A stretch of 64,000 nt of DNA. Source: Prochlorococcus sp. MIT 0604 (lineage in GTDB: Bacteria; Cyanobacteriota; Cyanobacteriia; PCC-6307; Cyanobiaceae). Numbering within the stretch: the stretch's first letter is position 1; every line of letters starts with the position of its first letter. Under the pieces are notes generated by a model that was given only the letters and a program-made list of their open reading frames with translations, did no database searches and was not told the DNA's origin. Positions 29,037 to 37,769 of the stretch are shown here, in pieces. The stretch covers positions 992,001 to 1,056,000 of the forward strand of contig NZ_CP007753.1 of the NCBI RefSeq assembly GCF_000757845.1, given 5' to 3'. The translations under genes and the position numbers were made by a program.

Positions 29037-29477
29037 ATGGGCATTAATTTTTATTCAAAAAAAATTTTAAAATTACTTGGGATTAGCCTTTTTATACCCT
29101 TTACACTTTTTGAGATTAATTTAATAAATAGACAAATTAAGGCTGAAAAAAATTTAATTGCTGCATCTGAAAAAGATCTTTTCCTTTATCGACAAATGGG
29201 GGCCTCCTATCTTTGTATAGCTTCAAAAGCTGAAGTAGATTTTAAAAAAGGCCTTGGGATTGCTAGTGCTACCTTTGCAAATGTAATAATTGGGAAGCAT
29301 GGAGGACTTATTAAAGAATTAGGAAATGAAAAACTTGATGAGAAAAAATTATATAACGCAGGTACATTTCAAATTATCGGAAGTGCACTTAATATTTGTC
29401 CTGAAAGTATTCCAAAAAATATAAAAAATGATTATGAAAAAAGGTTAAAGCAACTTGTAAAGCAAAGTAAAAAATAA
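29037..29477 (+). CDS. Predicted exported or membrane-anchored protein of unknown function
   Basis: A 146-residue protein with a hydrophobic N-terminal segment (about residues 10-31) bounded by Lys residues, ending near 'IKAEKN', which suits a signal peptide or anchor. The mature part is mostly helical, with two cysteines, C60 ('GASYLCIASKAEVD') and C121 ('LNICPES'), that could form a disulfide outside the cytoplasm. The C-terminus is strongly basic ('KRLKQLVKQSKK'). I recognise no catalytic motif. It follows the possible CpeS-like gene after 62 bases. Confidence 0.6.
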   Translation: MGINFYSKKILKLLGISLFIPFTLFEINLINRQIKAEKNLIAASEKDLFLYRQMGASYLCIASKAEVDFKKGLGIASATFANVIIGKHGGLIKELGNEKLDEKKLYNAGTFQIIGSALNICPESIPKNIKNDYEKRLKQLVKQSKK

Positions 29478-29487
29478 CTTTTATTTA

Positions 29488-30483
29488 TTATCTGAACATT
29501 GAACTTACGGAACTTTCTTCGTGGATTCTCCAAATAGCTTCTCCAAGCATATTTGCTACAGAAAGAATTTTTAACTGTGGAAAATTATCTGTATGTATAA
29601 CGGGTATGCTATTAGTTACAATAACTTGCTCGAATAGATTCTTAGTACTTAATCTTTCATAAGAAGGAGGAGAAAATACAGCATGTGAGGCACATGCAAA
29701 TATTCTTTTGGCTCCTTCTTTTTTTAATAAATGAGCTCCAGAACAAATTGTTCCTCCCGTGTCGATCATATCGTCTATAAGAATAGCCGTTTTACCTTTA
29801 ACTTCACCAATAACTGTTAGACTTTCGGCGATATTATGAGCCGATCTCCTTTTATCAATAATAGCCAAAGGAGAATCTTTCATTAATTTTGCAAATGCTC
29901 TTGCTCTCGCAACTCCACCTACATCAGGAGAGACGACAACTATTTCTTCTAGATCTAAAGTTTCTAGATAATCAATTAACACAGGCGAACCGTAAATATG
30001 ATCGCATGGGATGTCAAAGTACCCTTGTATTTGGGCTGAGTGTAAGTCCATAGCAAGAACCCTATCAACTCCTGATTTTTCAAGCAAATTAGCAGTTAGT
30101 TTTGCAGTTATAGATTCTCTTCCAGAGGTCTTTCTATCTGCCCTTGCATATCCAAAATAGGGAATTACAGCCGTTATTTGTCTTGCAGACGCTCTCTTGC
30201 ATGCGTCAACCATAATCATAAGCTCCATTAAACTATCGTTTACAGGAGCGCACGTAGGTTGTATAAGGAATACATCACAACCTCTAATAGATTGCTGAAT
30301 CTGGACATAAAGTTCTCCATCAGCAAATCTTTTAGAAATTAAGGGTACATTTTTAATCCCTAAGTATGATGCAATTTCTTCAGCTAATTTAGGATTTGTT
30401 GTTCCACTTACTAGCCTTAATCTACTATTAGTTAGATTAAAGTTAGATTCTTTACTCTGCATTGCCGTGATAAAACTTGTCAC
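29488..30483 (-). CDS. prs: Ribose-phosphate pyrophosphokinase
   Basis: PRPP synthetase joins ribose-5-phosphate with the pyrophosphate of ATP to make PRPP for nucleotide, histidine and tryptophan synthesis. The 331-residue protein has 'RLVSGTTNPKLAEEIA' at its N-terminus, the ATP-binding flexible loop 'YFGYARADRKTSGRE', and the PRPP-binding loop 'AILIDDMIDTGGTICSGA'. Length is normal, with a ~15-residue extension that could mean an internal start. The 238-base gap to divergent malQ should hold both promoters; I see no RNA gene in it. Confidence 0.96.
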   Translation of the reverse strand: MTSFITAMQSKESNFNLTNSRLRLVSGTTNPKLAEEIASYLGIKNVPLISKRFADGELYVQIQQSIRGCDVFLIQPTCAPVNDSLMELMIMVDACKRASARQITAVIPYFGYARADRKTSGRESITAKLTANLLEKSGVDRVLAMDLHSAQIQGYFDIPCDHIYGSPVLIDYLETLDLEEIVVVSPDVGGVARARAFAKLMKDSPLAIIDKRRSAHNIAESLTVIGEVKGKTAILIDDMIDTGGTICSGAHLLKKEGAKRIFACASHAVFSPPSYERLSTKNLFEQVIVTNSIPVIHTDNFPQLKILSVANMLGEAIWRIHEESSVSSMFR

Positions 30484-30721
30484 GAAATTTGCACCATAAA
30501 CTATATTCTTATCGTAGTCGTTTATGTGAATTTCGCAAAAGATATTGACTTATGTTTTCAAAAGTCCCATCAATTAAAAAAAATTGTTGATTAAAATCGG
30601 ATCTAATATTTATTCAGTCTTAAAAGCTAGGAATAATATTTGTCAATTAAAGAAAATTTGTATATGGTTTAATTTAGAGAATTAGAAACTCTTTAAGTGT
30701 AAAGAATCAAAATATATACAA

Positions 30722-32242
30722 ATGCCCATAGAATCAATTCTTGCAAAAAAATCATTAGGCGTACTTATGCATCCAACATGTATTCCTGGAGGAAGAGTAT
30801 GTGGAACGTTTGGTAGAGGAGCTAAAGAGTGGATAAAAAAACTACATAAGCATGGAATTGAATACTGGCAATTTTTACCTCTTACACCTACTGACTCTAC
30901 AGGTTCTCCATATAGTTCCCCGTCTAGTTTTGCACTAAACCCATGGTTTTTGGATCTAGATGATTTAATCGAGAAAGGTTTTATCTTGATTCCAAATAAA
31001 GAAAATCTTGATCCAATAAATCAGAATAAAGATGAGTTTGATTTTAATATTGCGGATGATTTAACAAAGAAAATAGGGCACCTACTTTTACAAGGTTGGA
31101 GTTCACAGCCTGAAGAAAAAAAAATAAATTTTAATAAATGGATCAGTAGGAATTCTTGGGTTGAAGATTATGCAACATTTGTTGTTATCAGAGAGGAGTT
31201 TAATATGTTGCCTTGGTGGGAATGGCCACAAGATTTTAAAATAAAAAATAACAATTTTTTAAAATTGTGGATTAAGAAAAAGAGTAAAGAGATACTTATT
31301 AAGAAATTAATACAGTGGCATCTAGATGAGCAATGGAGCTCCATTAAAAACTTTGCAAAATTAAAGAATATTAAGCTCATAGGAGATTTGCCTTTTTATG
31401 TCTCTAGAGACAGCGCTGACGTATGGAGTAATAAATCATTATTTTCAATTTTTAAGAATGGAGATTTAATATTTCAAAGTGGTGTTCCACCTGATTATTT
31501 CTCATCAACAGGACAATTATGGGGTACCCCAACTTACTTTTGGTCAAAACATAAGAGGACTAATTTCAATTGGTGGAGAAAAAGATTTCAAAGGCAATTT
31601 GAACTTGTGGATATTTTGAGATTCGATCATTTCAGAGGTTTAGCGGGTTACTGGAGAGTTAATGGCCGTTCTAAATCGGCAATTATCGGAAAATGGATAA
31701 ATTCTCCAGGTAGAACACTATTGAAAAAAGTAAAAAAGGACCTAGGGGGTAAATATCTACCAATTATTGCGGAAGATCTTGGAGTAATAACCCCAGATGT
31801 TGAGAAATTAAGGAACAATTTTGAACTGCCTGGCATGAAAATATTGCAATTCGCTTTTGATGGCAATGAAGATAATCCTTATTTACCCAAGAATATTGAA
31901 GGAGAAAATTGGGTTGTTTATACAGGGACTCATGACAATTCTACTTCTGTTTCATGGTGGGAATATCTAGATTATGAATCCAAAAGAAGAATAAGAGATA
32001 AGTATAAATTTTCAGAAAATCCTTCTTGGGATTTAATAGAAATTGGAATGGACACAAATGCGAATCTATTTATCGCTCCAATACAAGATTTATTATCTCT
32101 AGACGATTCAAGTAGATTAAACAAACCTGGTACCACAAAAAACAATTGGAAATGGAAATTAAATCGATCTTTAGAAGAAATAGAAGATAATATAAAAACT
32201 TTTAGTGAGCTTGGAAATAATTTTGGGAGAACTAGAAAATAG
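30722..32242 (+). CDS. malQ: 4-alpha-glucanotransferase (amylomaltase)
   Basis: MalQ moves alpha-1,4-glucan chains between maltodextrins during glycogen breakdown. The 506-residue GH77 protein has the nucleophile aspartate in 'ILRFDHFRGLAGYW', the acid/base glutamate in 'PIIAEDLGVITPDV', and the third aspartate in 'YTGTHDNSTSVSWW'. 'TPTDSTGSPYSSPSSFALNP' is the usual N-terminal family segment. With the GH57 branching enzyme it forms part of the glycogen cycle, though the two genes are 16 kb apart. Confidence 0.96.
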   Translation: MPIESILAKKSLGVLMHPTCIPGGRVCGTFGRGAKEWIKKLHKHGIEYWQFLPLTPTDSTGSPYSSPSSFALNPWFLDLDDLIEKGFILIPNKENLDPINQNKDEFDFNIADDLTKKIGHLLLQGWSSQPEEKKINFNKWISRNSWVEDYATFVVIREEFNMLPWWEWPQDFKIKNNNFLKLWIKKKSKEILIKKLIQWHLDEQWSSIKNFAKLKNIKLIGDLPFYVSRDSADVWSNKSLFSIFKNGDLIFQSGVPPDYFSSTGQLWGTPTYFWSKHKRTNFNWWRKRFQRQFELVDILRFDHFRGLAGYWRVNGRSKSAIIGKWINSPGRTLLKKVKKDLGGKYLPIIAEDLGVITPDVEKLRNNFELPGMKILQFAFDGNEDNPYLPKNIEGENWVVYTGTHDNSTSVSWWEYLDYESKRRIRDKYKFSENPSWDLIEIGMDTNANLFIAPIQDLLSLDDSSRLNKPGTTKNNWKWKLNRSLEEIEDNIKTFSELGNNFGRTRK

Positions 32243-32255
32243 GATTTCTTAAAAT

Positions 32256-32750
32256 TTATTTTTCGATGATTTGATTTTCAATATTTTGAATCTCTATGAC
32301 ATTTACGTTTAAAATAAAGTATCTCTTTAATATAAATATAGTTAAAACTAATAGAAAAAAATATAAAAGACTTCCTTGCCAAGTATTGATAAGATCGAAT
32401 TTCTTGAACAAAAAATCCTTTCCCCCTTTCTTTATAATTTTTCTTTCTTTAACTGCTAATTTTAATAATGTATTTTTTTTTAAACCTAAGCATTCCTCTA
32501 ATTTAATTAATATAGATCTTATAAATGGATACTCTGGCCTAATATTTTTATTGTTACTTTCAATAGAATTTATTATTCGTTCAGGAATTTTTGAAATGTA
32601 TGACAATTCTTTTATTGTAAGTTTTTGTTGAATTCTTGCTTCTTTTACTAACTTTGCAATTTCTATATATTGATCAACAAATCCAGGACTAAAGTCTTTA
32701 TTTTTTTCAGATTTCTTATTAAATAAAAAGAGATTTTTCAAAATATTCAT
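32256..32750 (-). CDS. Membrane protein with N-terminal helix-turn-helix (RodZ-like)
   Basis: A 164-residue protein. Residues ~35-85 form a Cro-like helix-turn-helix ('QQKLTIKELSYISKIPERIINSIE'; quoted partly as LTIKELSYISKIPE), of the HTH_25 type found in RodZ. Near residue 128-147 is one membrane helix ('SLLYFFLLVLTIFILKRYF'), and only ~15 residues follow it. RodZ proteins join the cell-shape protein MreB to the membrane, but here the periplasmic DUF4115 domain is missing. It could equally be a membrane-tethered regulator. It is convergent with malQ, 13 bases away. Confidence 0.68.
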   Translation of the reverse strand: MNILKNLFLFNKKSEKNKDFSPGFVDQYIEIAKLVKEARIQQKLTIKELSYISKIPERIINSIESNNKNIRPEYPFIRSILIKLEECLGLKKNTLLKLAVKERKIIKKGGKDFLFKKFDLINTWQGSLLYFFLLVLTIFILKRYFILNVNVIEIQNIENQIIEK

Positions 32751-32864
32751 TCTATAGCCCTAATCTAATAAATACTTTTACTACTCAATTTTCAAAATAA
32801 ACAATTTGTTCAATTCTAATCGAATTAAAATCATAAGTAAATTTATTAGAGATAAATATAAAAA

Positions 32865-34520
32865 CTAAACTGTGGAAATAATATTTTGCACTGCACTTTT
32901 TGCAATATTCAGAGGGCTAAAAGTATCTCTTATTAAAGCTAAGAGTTTTTTTGCATCTGTAAATTCTAATTTTTCATCTTTTATAAGGCTTAAAAGAAGA
33001 TTCTTTCTAACTTCGGATCCTTTTTTACTAATAAATAATTTCAATCCAGCGTTAGCAACTGGTATGAGGTCTGAATTAATATTCTCTGAATCTTTAAATA
33101 AAATATTTAATAAACTTTCAACTTTTTCTATTTGAATTTGACCTTTTTTATCAAAAACGACTTCTAAAAGGATGTCTAAAATCTCTTCAGAATTATCTGT
33201 AAGTAGTTTTTTTGCAATATAGGGATAAGCGATTTTTAAAATTTTAAATTCAGGATCTAGTCTTAGTGCTAAACCTTCTTGACTAACAACGGCTCTTATT
33301 ATTAAGGCAAACCTACTGGGAACTCTGAAAGGATAGGAATACATTAGTTTTGAGAATTTATCAGTTACATTTTTAAGATTAAAATTACCAACCTCTGCTC
33401 CTAGAGATCCTCCAAGAACTTCTTTTAATGGTTCTACAAGTTTTTGAAGATCTTGCTCTTTGGTTAAAAAACCTAATTTCTGGAAATCTTCTGCTAGAAG
33501 ATAATATTCTTCATTTATTATGTGAACAATTGCCTTGATAAGAGTAAGCCTATCTGAATTAGTAATAGTATCCATCATTCCGAAATCAACATAAGCTAAA
33601 TTCCCACAATCTGCATTTCCTCCTTTGAGAGCAAACATATTTCCTGGATGTGGGTCTGCATGAAAATATCCAAATTCAAATAATTGCTGCAGTCCACTGA
33701 TGACACATGTTTTTATAAAAGAAGAAGGTATTAAGTTATTTTCCTCGAGTAAAGCTCGATCTCTTAACTTAACTCCATCAATCCAAGAGGTTGTGATAAT
33801 CCTTTTAGATGAAAACTGTTTTTCTAATTTAGGAATAAAAATATTTGGGTTTTCTTTGAATAAATTTGCAAACTTCAAAGCATTTTCGGCCTCTTTTTGA
33901 TAGTCAATTTCATCAAAAAGTGCCTTACCGAATTCATCTATTATTTCTCCAATTCCAACACCTATATTTAATGGTAAGAGTGGAGATAAAAAAGTTCCTA
34001 AAAACCTTAAGATTACAATATCCCTTCTTATGAGAAAGTATAGATTCGGTCGCTGTACTTTCACAGCTAGATAAGAATTATTTATTTTTGCTTTATAAAC
34101 TTGACCTAAGCTTGCTGAAGCAATAGGACTATCTGGAAACTCTTCAAATAATTTATTAGCCGGGGATCCAAGTTCCTCTTCAATGATTTTTAAAGCAATT
34201 TTGTGATCAAATGCTGGGAGATTATCTTGTAAGTTTGTAAGTTCTGTAAGCCAATCTTGTCTAACAAGATCTGGCCTAGTTGAGAGTGCTTGGCCTAATT
34301 TGATAAAACAAGGCCCTAAATCCGTTATTACATCAAAAAGATATTTCGAGAGATTTTTTTGTACATTTTCATTTTTACTGTTACCTTGAAAAAGTATTCT
34401 TAAAAAAAGAAAAATAAAAGTTAAAAGGATATATAAAACTCTTGGGATAAAAATCCATGGTCTCAAAATCAACCAAAGTAAGTCATCTTTTGCTGAATAT
34501 TTCGAATAAGATCTTTTCAT
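32865..34520 (-). CDS. ABC1/UbiB-family atypical kinase
   Basis: A 551-residue member of the ABC1/UbiB/AarF family, kinase-like proteins linked with quinone synthesis and, in plastids and cyanobacteria, with prenyl-lipid metabolism. The KxGQ motif of the family is visible in 'CFIKLGQALSTRPDL', the ATP-binding lysine in 'YLAVKVQRPN', and the metal and catalytic segments in 'FHADPHPGNMFAL' and 'LAYVDFGMMD'. A hydrophobic stretch at about residues 20-45 may attach it to the membrane. Cyanobacteria carry several paralogues, so the exact role is open. It is divergent from the decarboxylase-family gene. Confidence 0.9.
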   Translation of the reverse strand: MKRSYSKYSAKDDLLWLILRPWIFIPRVLYILLTFIFLFLRILFQGNSKNENVQKNLSKYLFDVITDLGPCFIKLGQALSTRPDLVRQDWLTELTNLQDNLPAFDHKIALKIIEEELGSPANKLFEEFPDSPIASASLGQVYKAKINNSYLAVKVQRPNLYFLIRRDIVILRFLGTFLSPLLPLNIGVGIGEIIDEFGKALFDEIDYQKEAENALKFANLFKENPNIFIPKLEKQFSSKRIITTSWIDGVKLRDRALLEENNLIPSSFIKTCVISGLQQLFEFGYFHADPHPGNMFALKGGNADCGNLAYVDFGMMDTITNSDRLTLIKAIVHIINEEYYLLAEDFQKLGFLTKEQDLQKLVEPLKEVLGGSLGAEVGNFNLKNVTDKFSKLMYSYPFRVPSRFALIIRAVVSQEGLALRLDPEFKILKIAYPYIAKKLLTDNSEEILDILLEVVFDKKGQIQIEKVESLLNILFKDSENINSDLIPVANAGLKLFISKKGSEVRKNLLLSLIKDEKLEFTDAKKLLALIRDTFSPLNIAKSAVQNIISTV

Positions 34521-34584
34521 TAAAGTTAAAAAATATCAAAAAAGATTACCATGTAGACCATTCTATATATGTCAATAATACTTT

Positions 34585-35982
34585 ATGAGCATTTCATCTT
34601 TTCTAACTAAAAAGTTTTTAAAGTCTTTATTCTTTCCCGCTCATAACAGAGGGGCAGCTTTACCAGATAAATTGGTGAAGTTATTAAAAAATCCACCTGG
34701 GTATTGGGACTTACCCGAACTACCAGAAATAGGTTCACCGCTATCCCAAAGCGGATTGATTGCTAAATCTCAAAGAGAATTCTCCGAAAGATTTGGGGCT
34801 AAAGGATGTTTTTTTGGAGTTAATGGAGCTTCCGGATTAATACAATCAGCAGTAATTGCAATGGCAAATCCAGGAGAAAATATCCTGATGCCTAGAAATG
34901 TTCACATAAGTATTATAAAAATCTGTGCGATGCAGAATATAAATCCAATATTTTTTGACCTAGAATTTTCAACCTTAACGGGTCATTACAAACCAATTAC
35001 AAAAATTTGGTTTGAAAATGTATTTAAGAAATTAAATTTTGATGAGAATAAAATTGCAGGGGTTATTCTTGTAAATCCCTCTTATCATGGATATTCCGGA
35101 GATTTAGAGCCTTTAATAGATTGTTGTCATCAAAAAAATTTACCTGTTTTAGTTGATGAAGCCCATGGTTCATATTTCCTTTTTTGTGAAAACCTTAATT
35201 TACCAAAACCGGCCTTATCATTAAAGGCTGATTTAGTTGTTAATTCATTGCATAAGTCGCTCAATGGATTAACTCAAACGGCGGTACTTTGGTACAAAGG
35301 GAATCTAATAAATGAAGGTAATTTAATCAAAAGTATTAATTTGCTGCAAACTACTAGTCCAAGCTCCTTATTACTTTCTTCTTGTGAAGAGTCTATTAAG
35401 GACTGGCTCAATAAAAAAAGTTTATCAAAATATCAAAAAAGAATTTTAGAGGCAAAAAGTATTTATAAAAAATTAATTCAAAAAAATATTCCTCTCATAG
35501 AAACTCAAGACCCCTTAAAAATTGTAGTCAATACCTCTCAGGCTGGAATTGATGGTTTTACTGCTGATAAATTTTTTTATAGAAATGGCCTTATTGCCGA
35601 ATTGCCAGAAATGATGACTCTCACTTTTTGCTTAGGATTTGGAAATCAAAAAGATTTTCTTAATTTATTTGAAAAGTTATGGAAAAAATTACTGTTAAAT
35701 GCCAAAAAATCAAAAAGTTTAGAAGTGCTCAAATCGCCCTTTGAATTAGTTCAAGCTCCCGAAATCGAAATTGGAATTGCTTGGAGAAGTGAGACTCGTA
35801 GTATTTCTTTCTCACAATCATTAAATAAAATATCTGGAGATATTATTTGCCCTTATCCTCCCGGGATACCTCTAATAATTCCTGGCGAAAAAATTGATAT
35901 AAATAGGTTTAATTGGATAAATAATCAAAGTTTATGCAACAAAGATCTGGTAAATTTTAATATAAGAGTCATAGAAACATAG
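34585..35982 (+). CDS. Orn/Lys/Arg decarboxylase family PLP enzyme
   Basis: A 465-residue fold-type I PLP enzyme of the family that includes lysine, arginine and ornithine decarboxylases. The cofactor lysine is K224 in 'VNSLHKSLNGLTQTA', the PLP-stabilising aspartate is D191 in 'VLVDEAHGSYFLF', and 'VNGASGLIQSAVIAMANPGE' (seen in part) binds the phosphate. It is much shorter than the ~700-residue inducible decarboxylases and lacks the N-terminal wing domain, like the small biosynthetic or TabA-type members. Substrate cannot be told. It ends 9 bases before cdsA on the same strand. Confidence 0.85.
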   Translation: MSISSFLTKKFLKSLFFPAHNRGAALPDKLVKLLKNPPGYWDLPELPEIGSPLSQSGLIAKSQREFSERFGAKGCFFGVNGASGLIQSAVIAMANPGENILMPRNVHISIIKICAMQNINPIFFDLEFSTLTGHYKPITKIWFENVFKKLNFDENKIAGVILVNPSYHGYSGDLEPLIDCCHQKNLPVLVDEAHGSYFLFCENLNLPKPALSLKADLVVNSLHKSLNGLTQTAVLWYKGNLINEGNLIKSINLLQTTSPSSLLLSSCEESIKDWLNKKSLSKYQKRILEAKSIYKKLIQKNIPLIETQDPLKIVVNTSQAGIDGFTADKFFYRNGLIAELPEMMTLTFCLGFGNQKDFLNLFEKLWKKLLLNAKKSKSLEVLKSPFELVQAPEIEIGIAWRSETRSISFSQSLNKISGDIICPYPPGIPLIIPGEKIDINRFNWINNQSLCNKDLVNFNIRVIET

Positions 35983-35991
35983 CAATTTCAT

Positions 35992-36849
35992 ATGAGATTA
36001 AGAAGCGGATTACTTATAGGAATTTTTGGTTTAATTGTTGTTTTGATGGGGGGGTGGTTTTTTACATTGGCAACTGCGTTGCTTACATATCTAGCATTAT
36101 TAGAATTTTTTAGAATGGCAGAATTTAAAGGAATAAGACCAGCTACAAAAACTACACTATTTTCATCCTTTATAATTATAGTTTCTACTTATCTTGAGAC
36201 TATTGGTTTGCTTGAAGGAGAAATTTCAAATTCAATTTTACCAATCTGTTCAGTTGGGATATGCACTTGGTTACTTTTGCAACCAAAACCCGGGACAATT
36301 TCAGATATTGCAGCCTCTATTTTTGGATTATTCTATTTAGGTTTTTTACCTAGTTACTGGATTAAGTTAAGGGGATTAGATTCAGTGATAATAAGTTCAA
36401 ATCAGGGTATTATGTCGTTTGAGAATTTATCAAATACTACAGGTCTTTATCTAACTTTAACTTCTTGTTTTTTAATTGTAGCTAGTGATATTGGTTCTTA
36501 TTTCATTGGGAAGTCATTTGGTAAAACATCTCTATCTCCAATATCTCCGAGCAAAACTATAGAAGGTTTACTTGGAGGAATATCCTGTTCAACATTACTA
36601 GCAATATTTTTCGCATTTTTAATGAATTGGGAAAATCCATTATTTGTTGGAATAATATATGGAATTTCAATTTCTCTTATGGCATTAGTTGGAGATTTAA
36701 TTGAATCTATGATGAAGAGAGATGCAAAAATAAAGGATTCCGGAACTTTTTTACCTGGACATGGAGGAATTCTTGACAGAATTGACAGTTACATCTTTAC
36801 TCCATCTGTTTTGTATTATATTTTTATAATTTTGAAGTATCTAAATTAA
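35992..36849 (+). CDS. cdsA: Phosphatidate cytidylyltransferase
   Basis: CdsA makes CDP-diacylglycerol from phosphatidate and CTP for phospholipid synthesis; phosphatidylglycerol is the main product used in thylakoids. The 285-residue protein has about seven membrane helices and the C-terminal family signature around 'KDSGTFLPGHGGILDRIDSY', with 'SPSKTIEGLLGGI' before it. Length is normal. The start overlaps nothing and follows the decarboxylase-family gene closely, so the two are probably co-transcribed. Confidence 0.95.
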   Translation: MRLRSGLLIGIFGLIVVLMGGWFFTLATALLTYLALLEFFRMAEFKGIRPATKTTLFSSFIIIVSTYLETIGLLEGEISNSILPICSVGICTWLLLQPKPGTISDIAASIFGLFYLGFLPSYWIKLRGLDSVIISSNQGIMSFENLSNTTGLYLTLTSCFLIVASDIGSYFIGKSFGKTSLSPISPSKTIEGLLGGISCSTLLAIFFAFLMNWENPLFVGIIYGISISLMALVGDLIESMMKRDAKIKDSGTFLPGHGGILDRIDSYIFTPSVLYYIFIILKYLN

Positions 36850-36861
36850 TTAAAAAATCTT

Positions 36862-37761
36862 TTATTCCAAAAAATAATCTTGGATAATTTTACTAGATAA
36901 TGATGGTAGATCTATATGTGGAAGATGACCACAATTTTGTAATCCTACAAAATTTAATTTTTCAATACTTCTTATGTTTTTAATCTCTTTTTTTCCAAGG
37001 ATTCGATCATTTTCTCCACATAATGTTTTTATAGGGATATTTTGAATATATTTTTGAGTTCCGGCAAACCCACCACTTTTTGCAAATGATGCAAGTGAAT
37101 TCCTCCATCCTTTACAACCAAGATGAATTGAAGCAATTTGCTCTTCCATTTCACCAACACATTCATCTGGAAAAGCAAATGCTTGCCTACAAAGACTTTT
37201 TCTGACCTGAGGCAAGCCAAGAAATGAGGCGCCAATTTGATTAAGAGGGAAAGGAATTCTCTTAGGTTCTCCAAACAATCCGGCTGGAGAAAGAAGGATA
37301 ATTTTGTCAATAGAATCAGGAATTTCAAAAGCAAGTTTTAAAGCTGTTGAGCCTCCCATAGAGGCACCTATAATTTTTAGATTCTTTGCTATCTTTAAAG
37401 TTTTAAGGAGATCAATTAAATGTGAAATTATTTTCGAGGAATTGTATTCATTTGTTGCGCACCTGGGACTAAAACCAAAACCCAACAGATCAGGAACGAT
37501 AACTTGAAAATTTCTTTTAAGTGATTTGTATATTCTCCTGAATTCTAAAAAACTACTATCAAAGCCATGCAGAAGAAGTATAGGTTGACCTTTCCCTCCC
37601 ATAACTACTGGGAATTTTAAAGAATTCCAGTTTTGGTTGAATTTTATCCACCTTACATCATTTGCCAAATAAAGACCTAAAGGGTCTAAAAGTGACAATT
37701 TGGCACTTTCAAAAAATTCTGCATTTAAATCACTTAATTGTTCAAAATTGTTTTTAGTCAA
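36862..37761 (-). CDS. Alpha/beta-hydrolase fold protein
   Basis: A 299-residue alpha/beta hydrolase. The nucleophile is S134 in 'IIGASMGGSTALKL', the oxyanion segment is 'ILLLHGFDSSFLEF', the acid is likely in 'CGENDRILG', and the histidine is in 'NCGHLPHIDLP'. The order and spacing fit esterase, lipase or haloperoxidase-like enzymes. Cyanobacterial members have been named variously without proof of substrate, so none is claimed here. It ends 12 bases from convergent cdsA and follows the GldA-like gene by 8 bases on the same strand. Confidence 0.85.
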   Translation of the reverse strand: MTKNNFEQLSDLNAEFFESAKLSLLDPLGLYLANDVRWIKFNQNWNSLKFPVVMGGKGQPILLLHGFDSSFLEFRRIYKSLKRNFQVIVPDLLGFGFSPRCATNEYNSSKIISHLIDLLKTLKIAKNLKIIGASMGGSTALKLAFEIPDSIDKIILLSPAGLFGEPKRIPFPLNQIGASFLGLPQVRKSLCRQAFAFPDECVGEMEEQIASIHLGCKGWRNSLASFAKSGGFAGTQKYIQNIPIKTLCGENDRILGKKEIKNIRSIEKLNFVGLQNCGHLPHIDLPSLSSKIIQDYFLE

Positions 37762-37769
37762 AAAAATGT

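Noticed and set aside
30484-30721. 238-base gap between prs and malQ as a possible RNA gene
   Set aside because: No strong hairpin with T run, tRNA pattern or conserved small-RNA motif was seen; probably the two divergent promoters.
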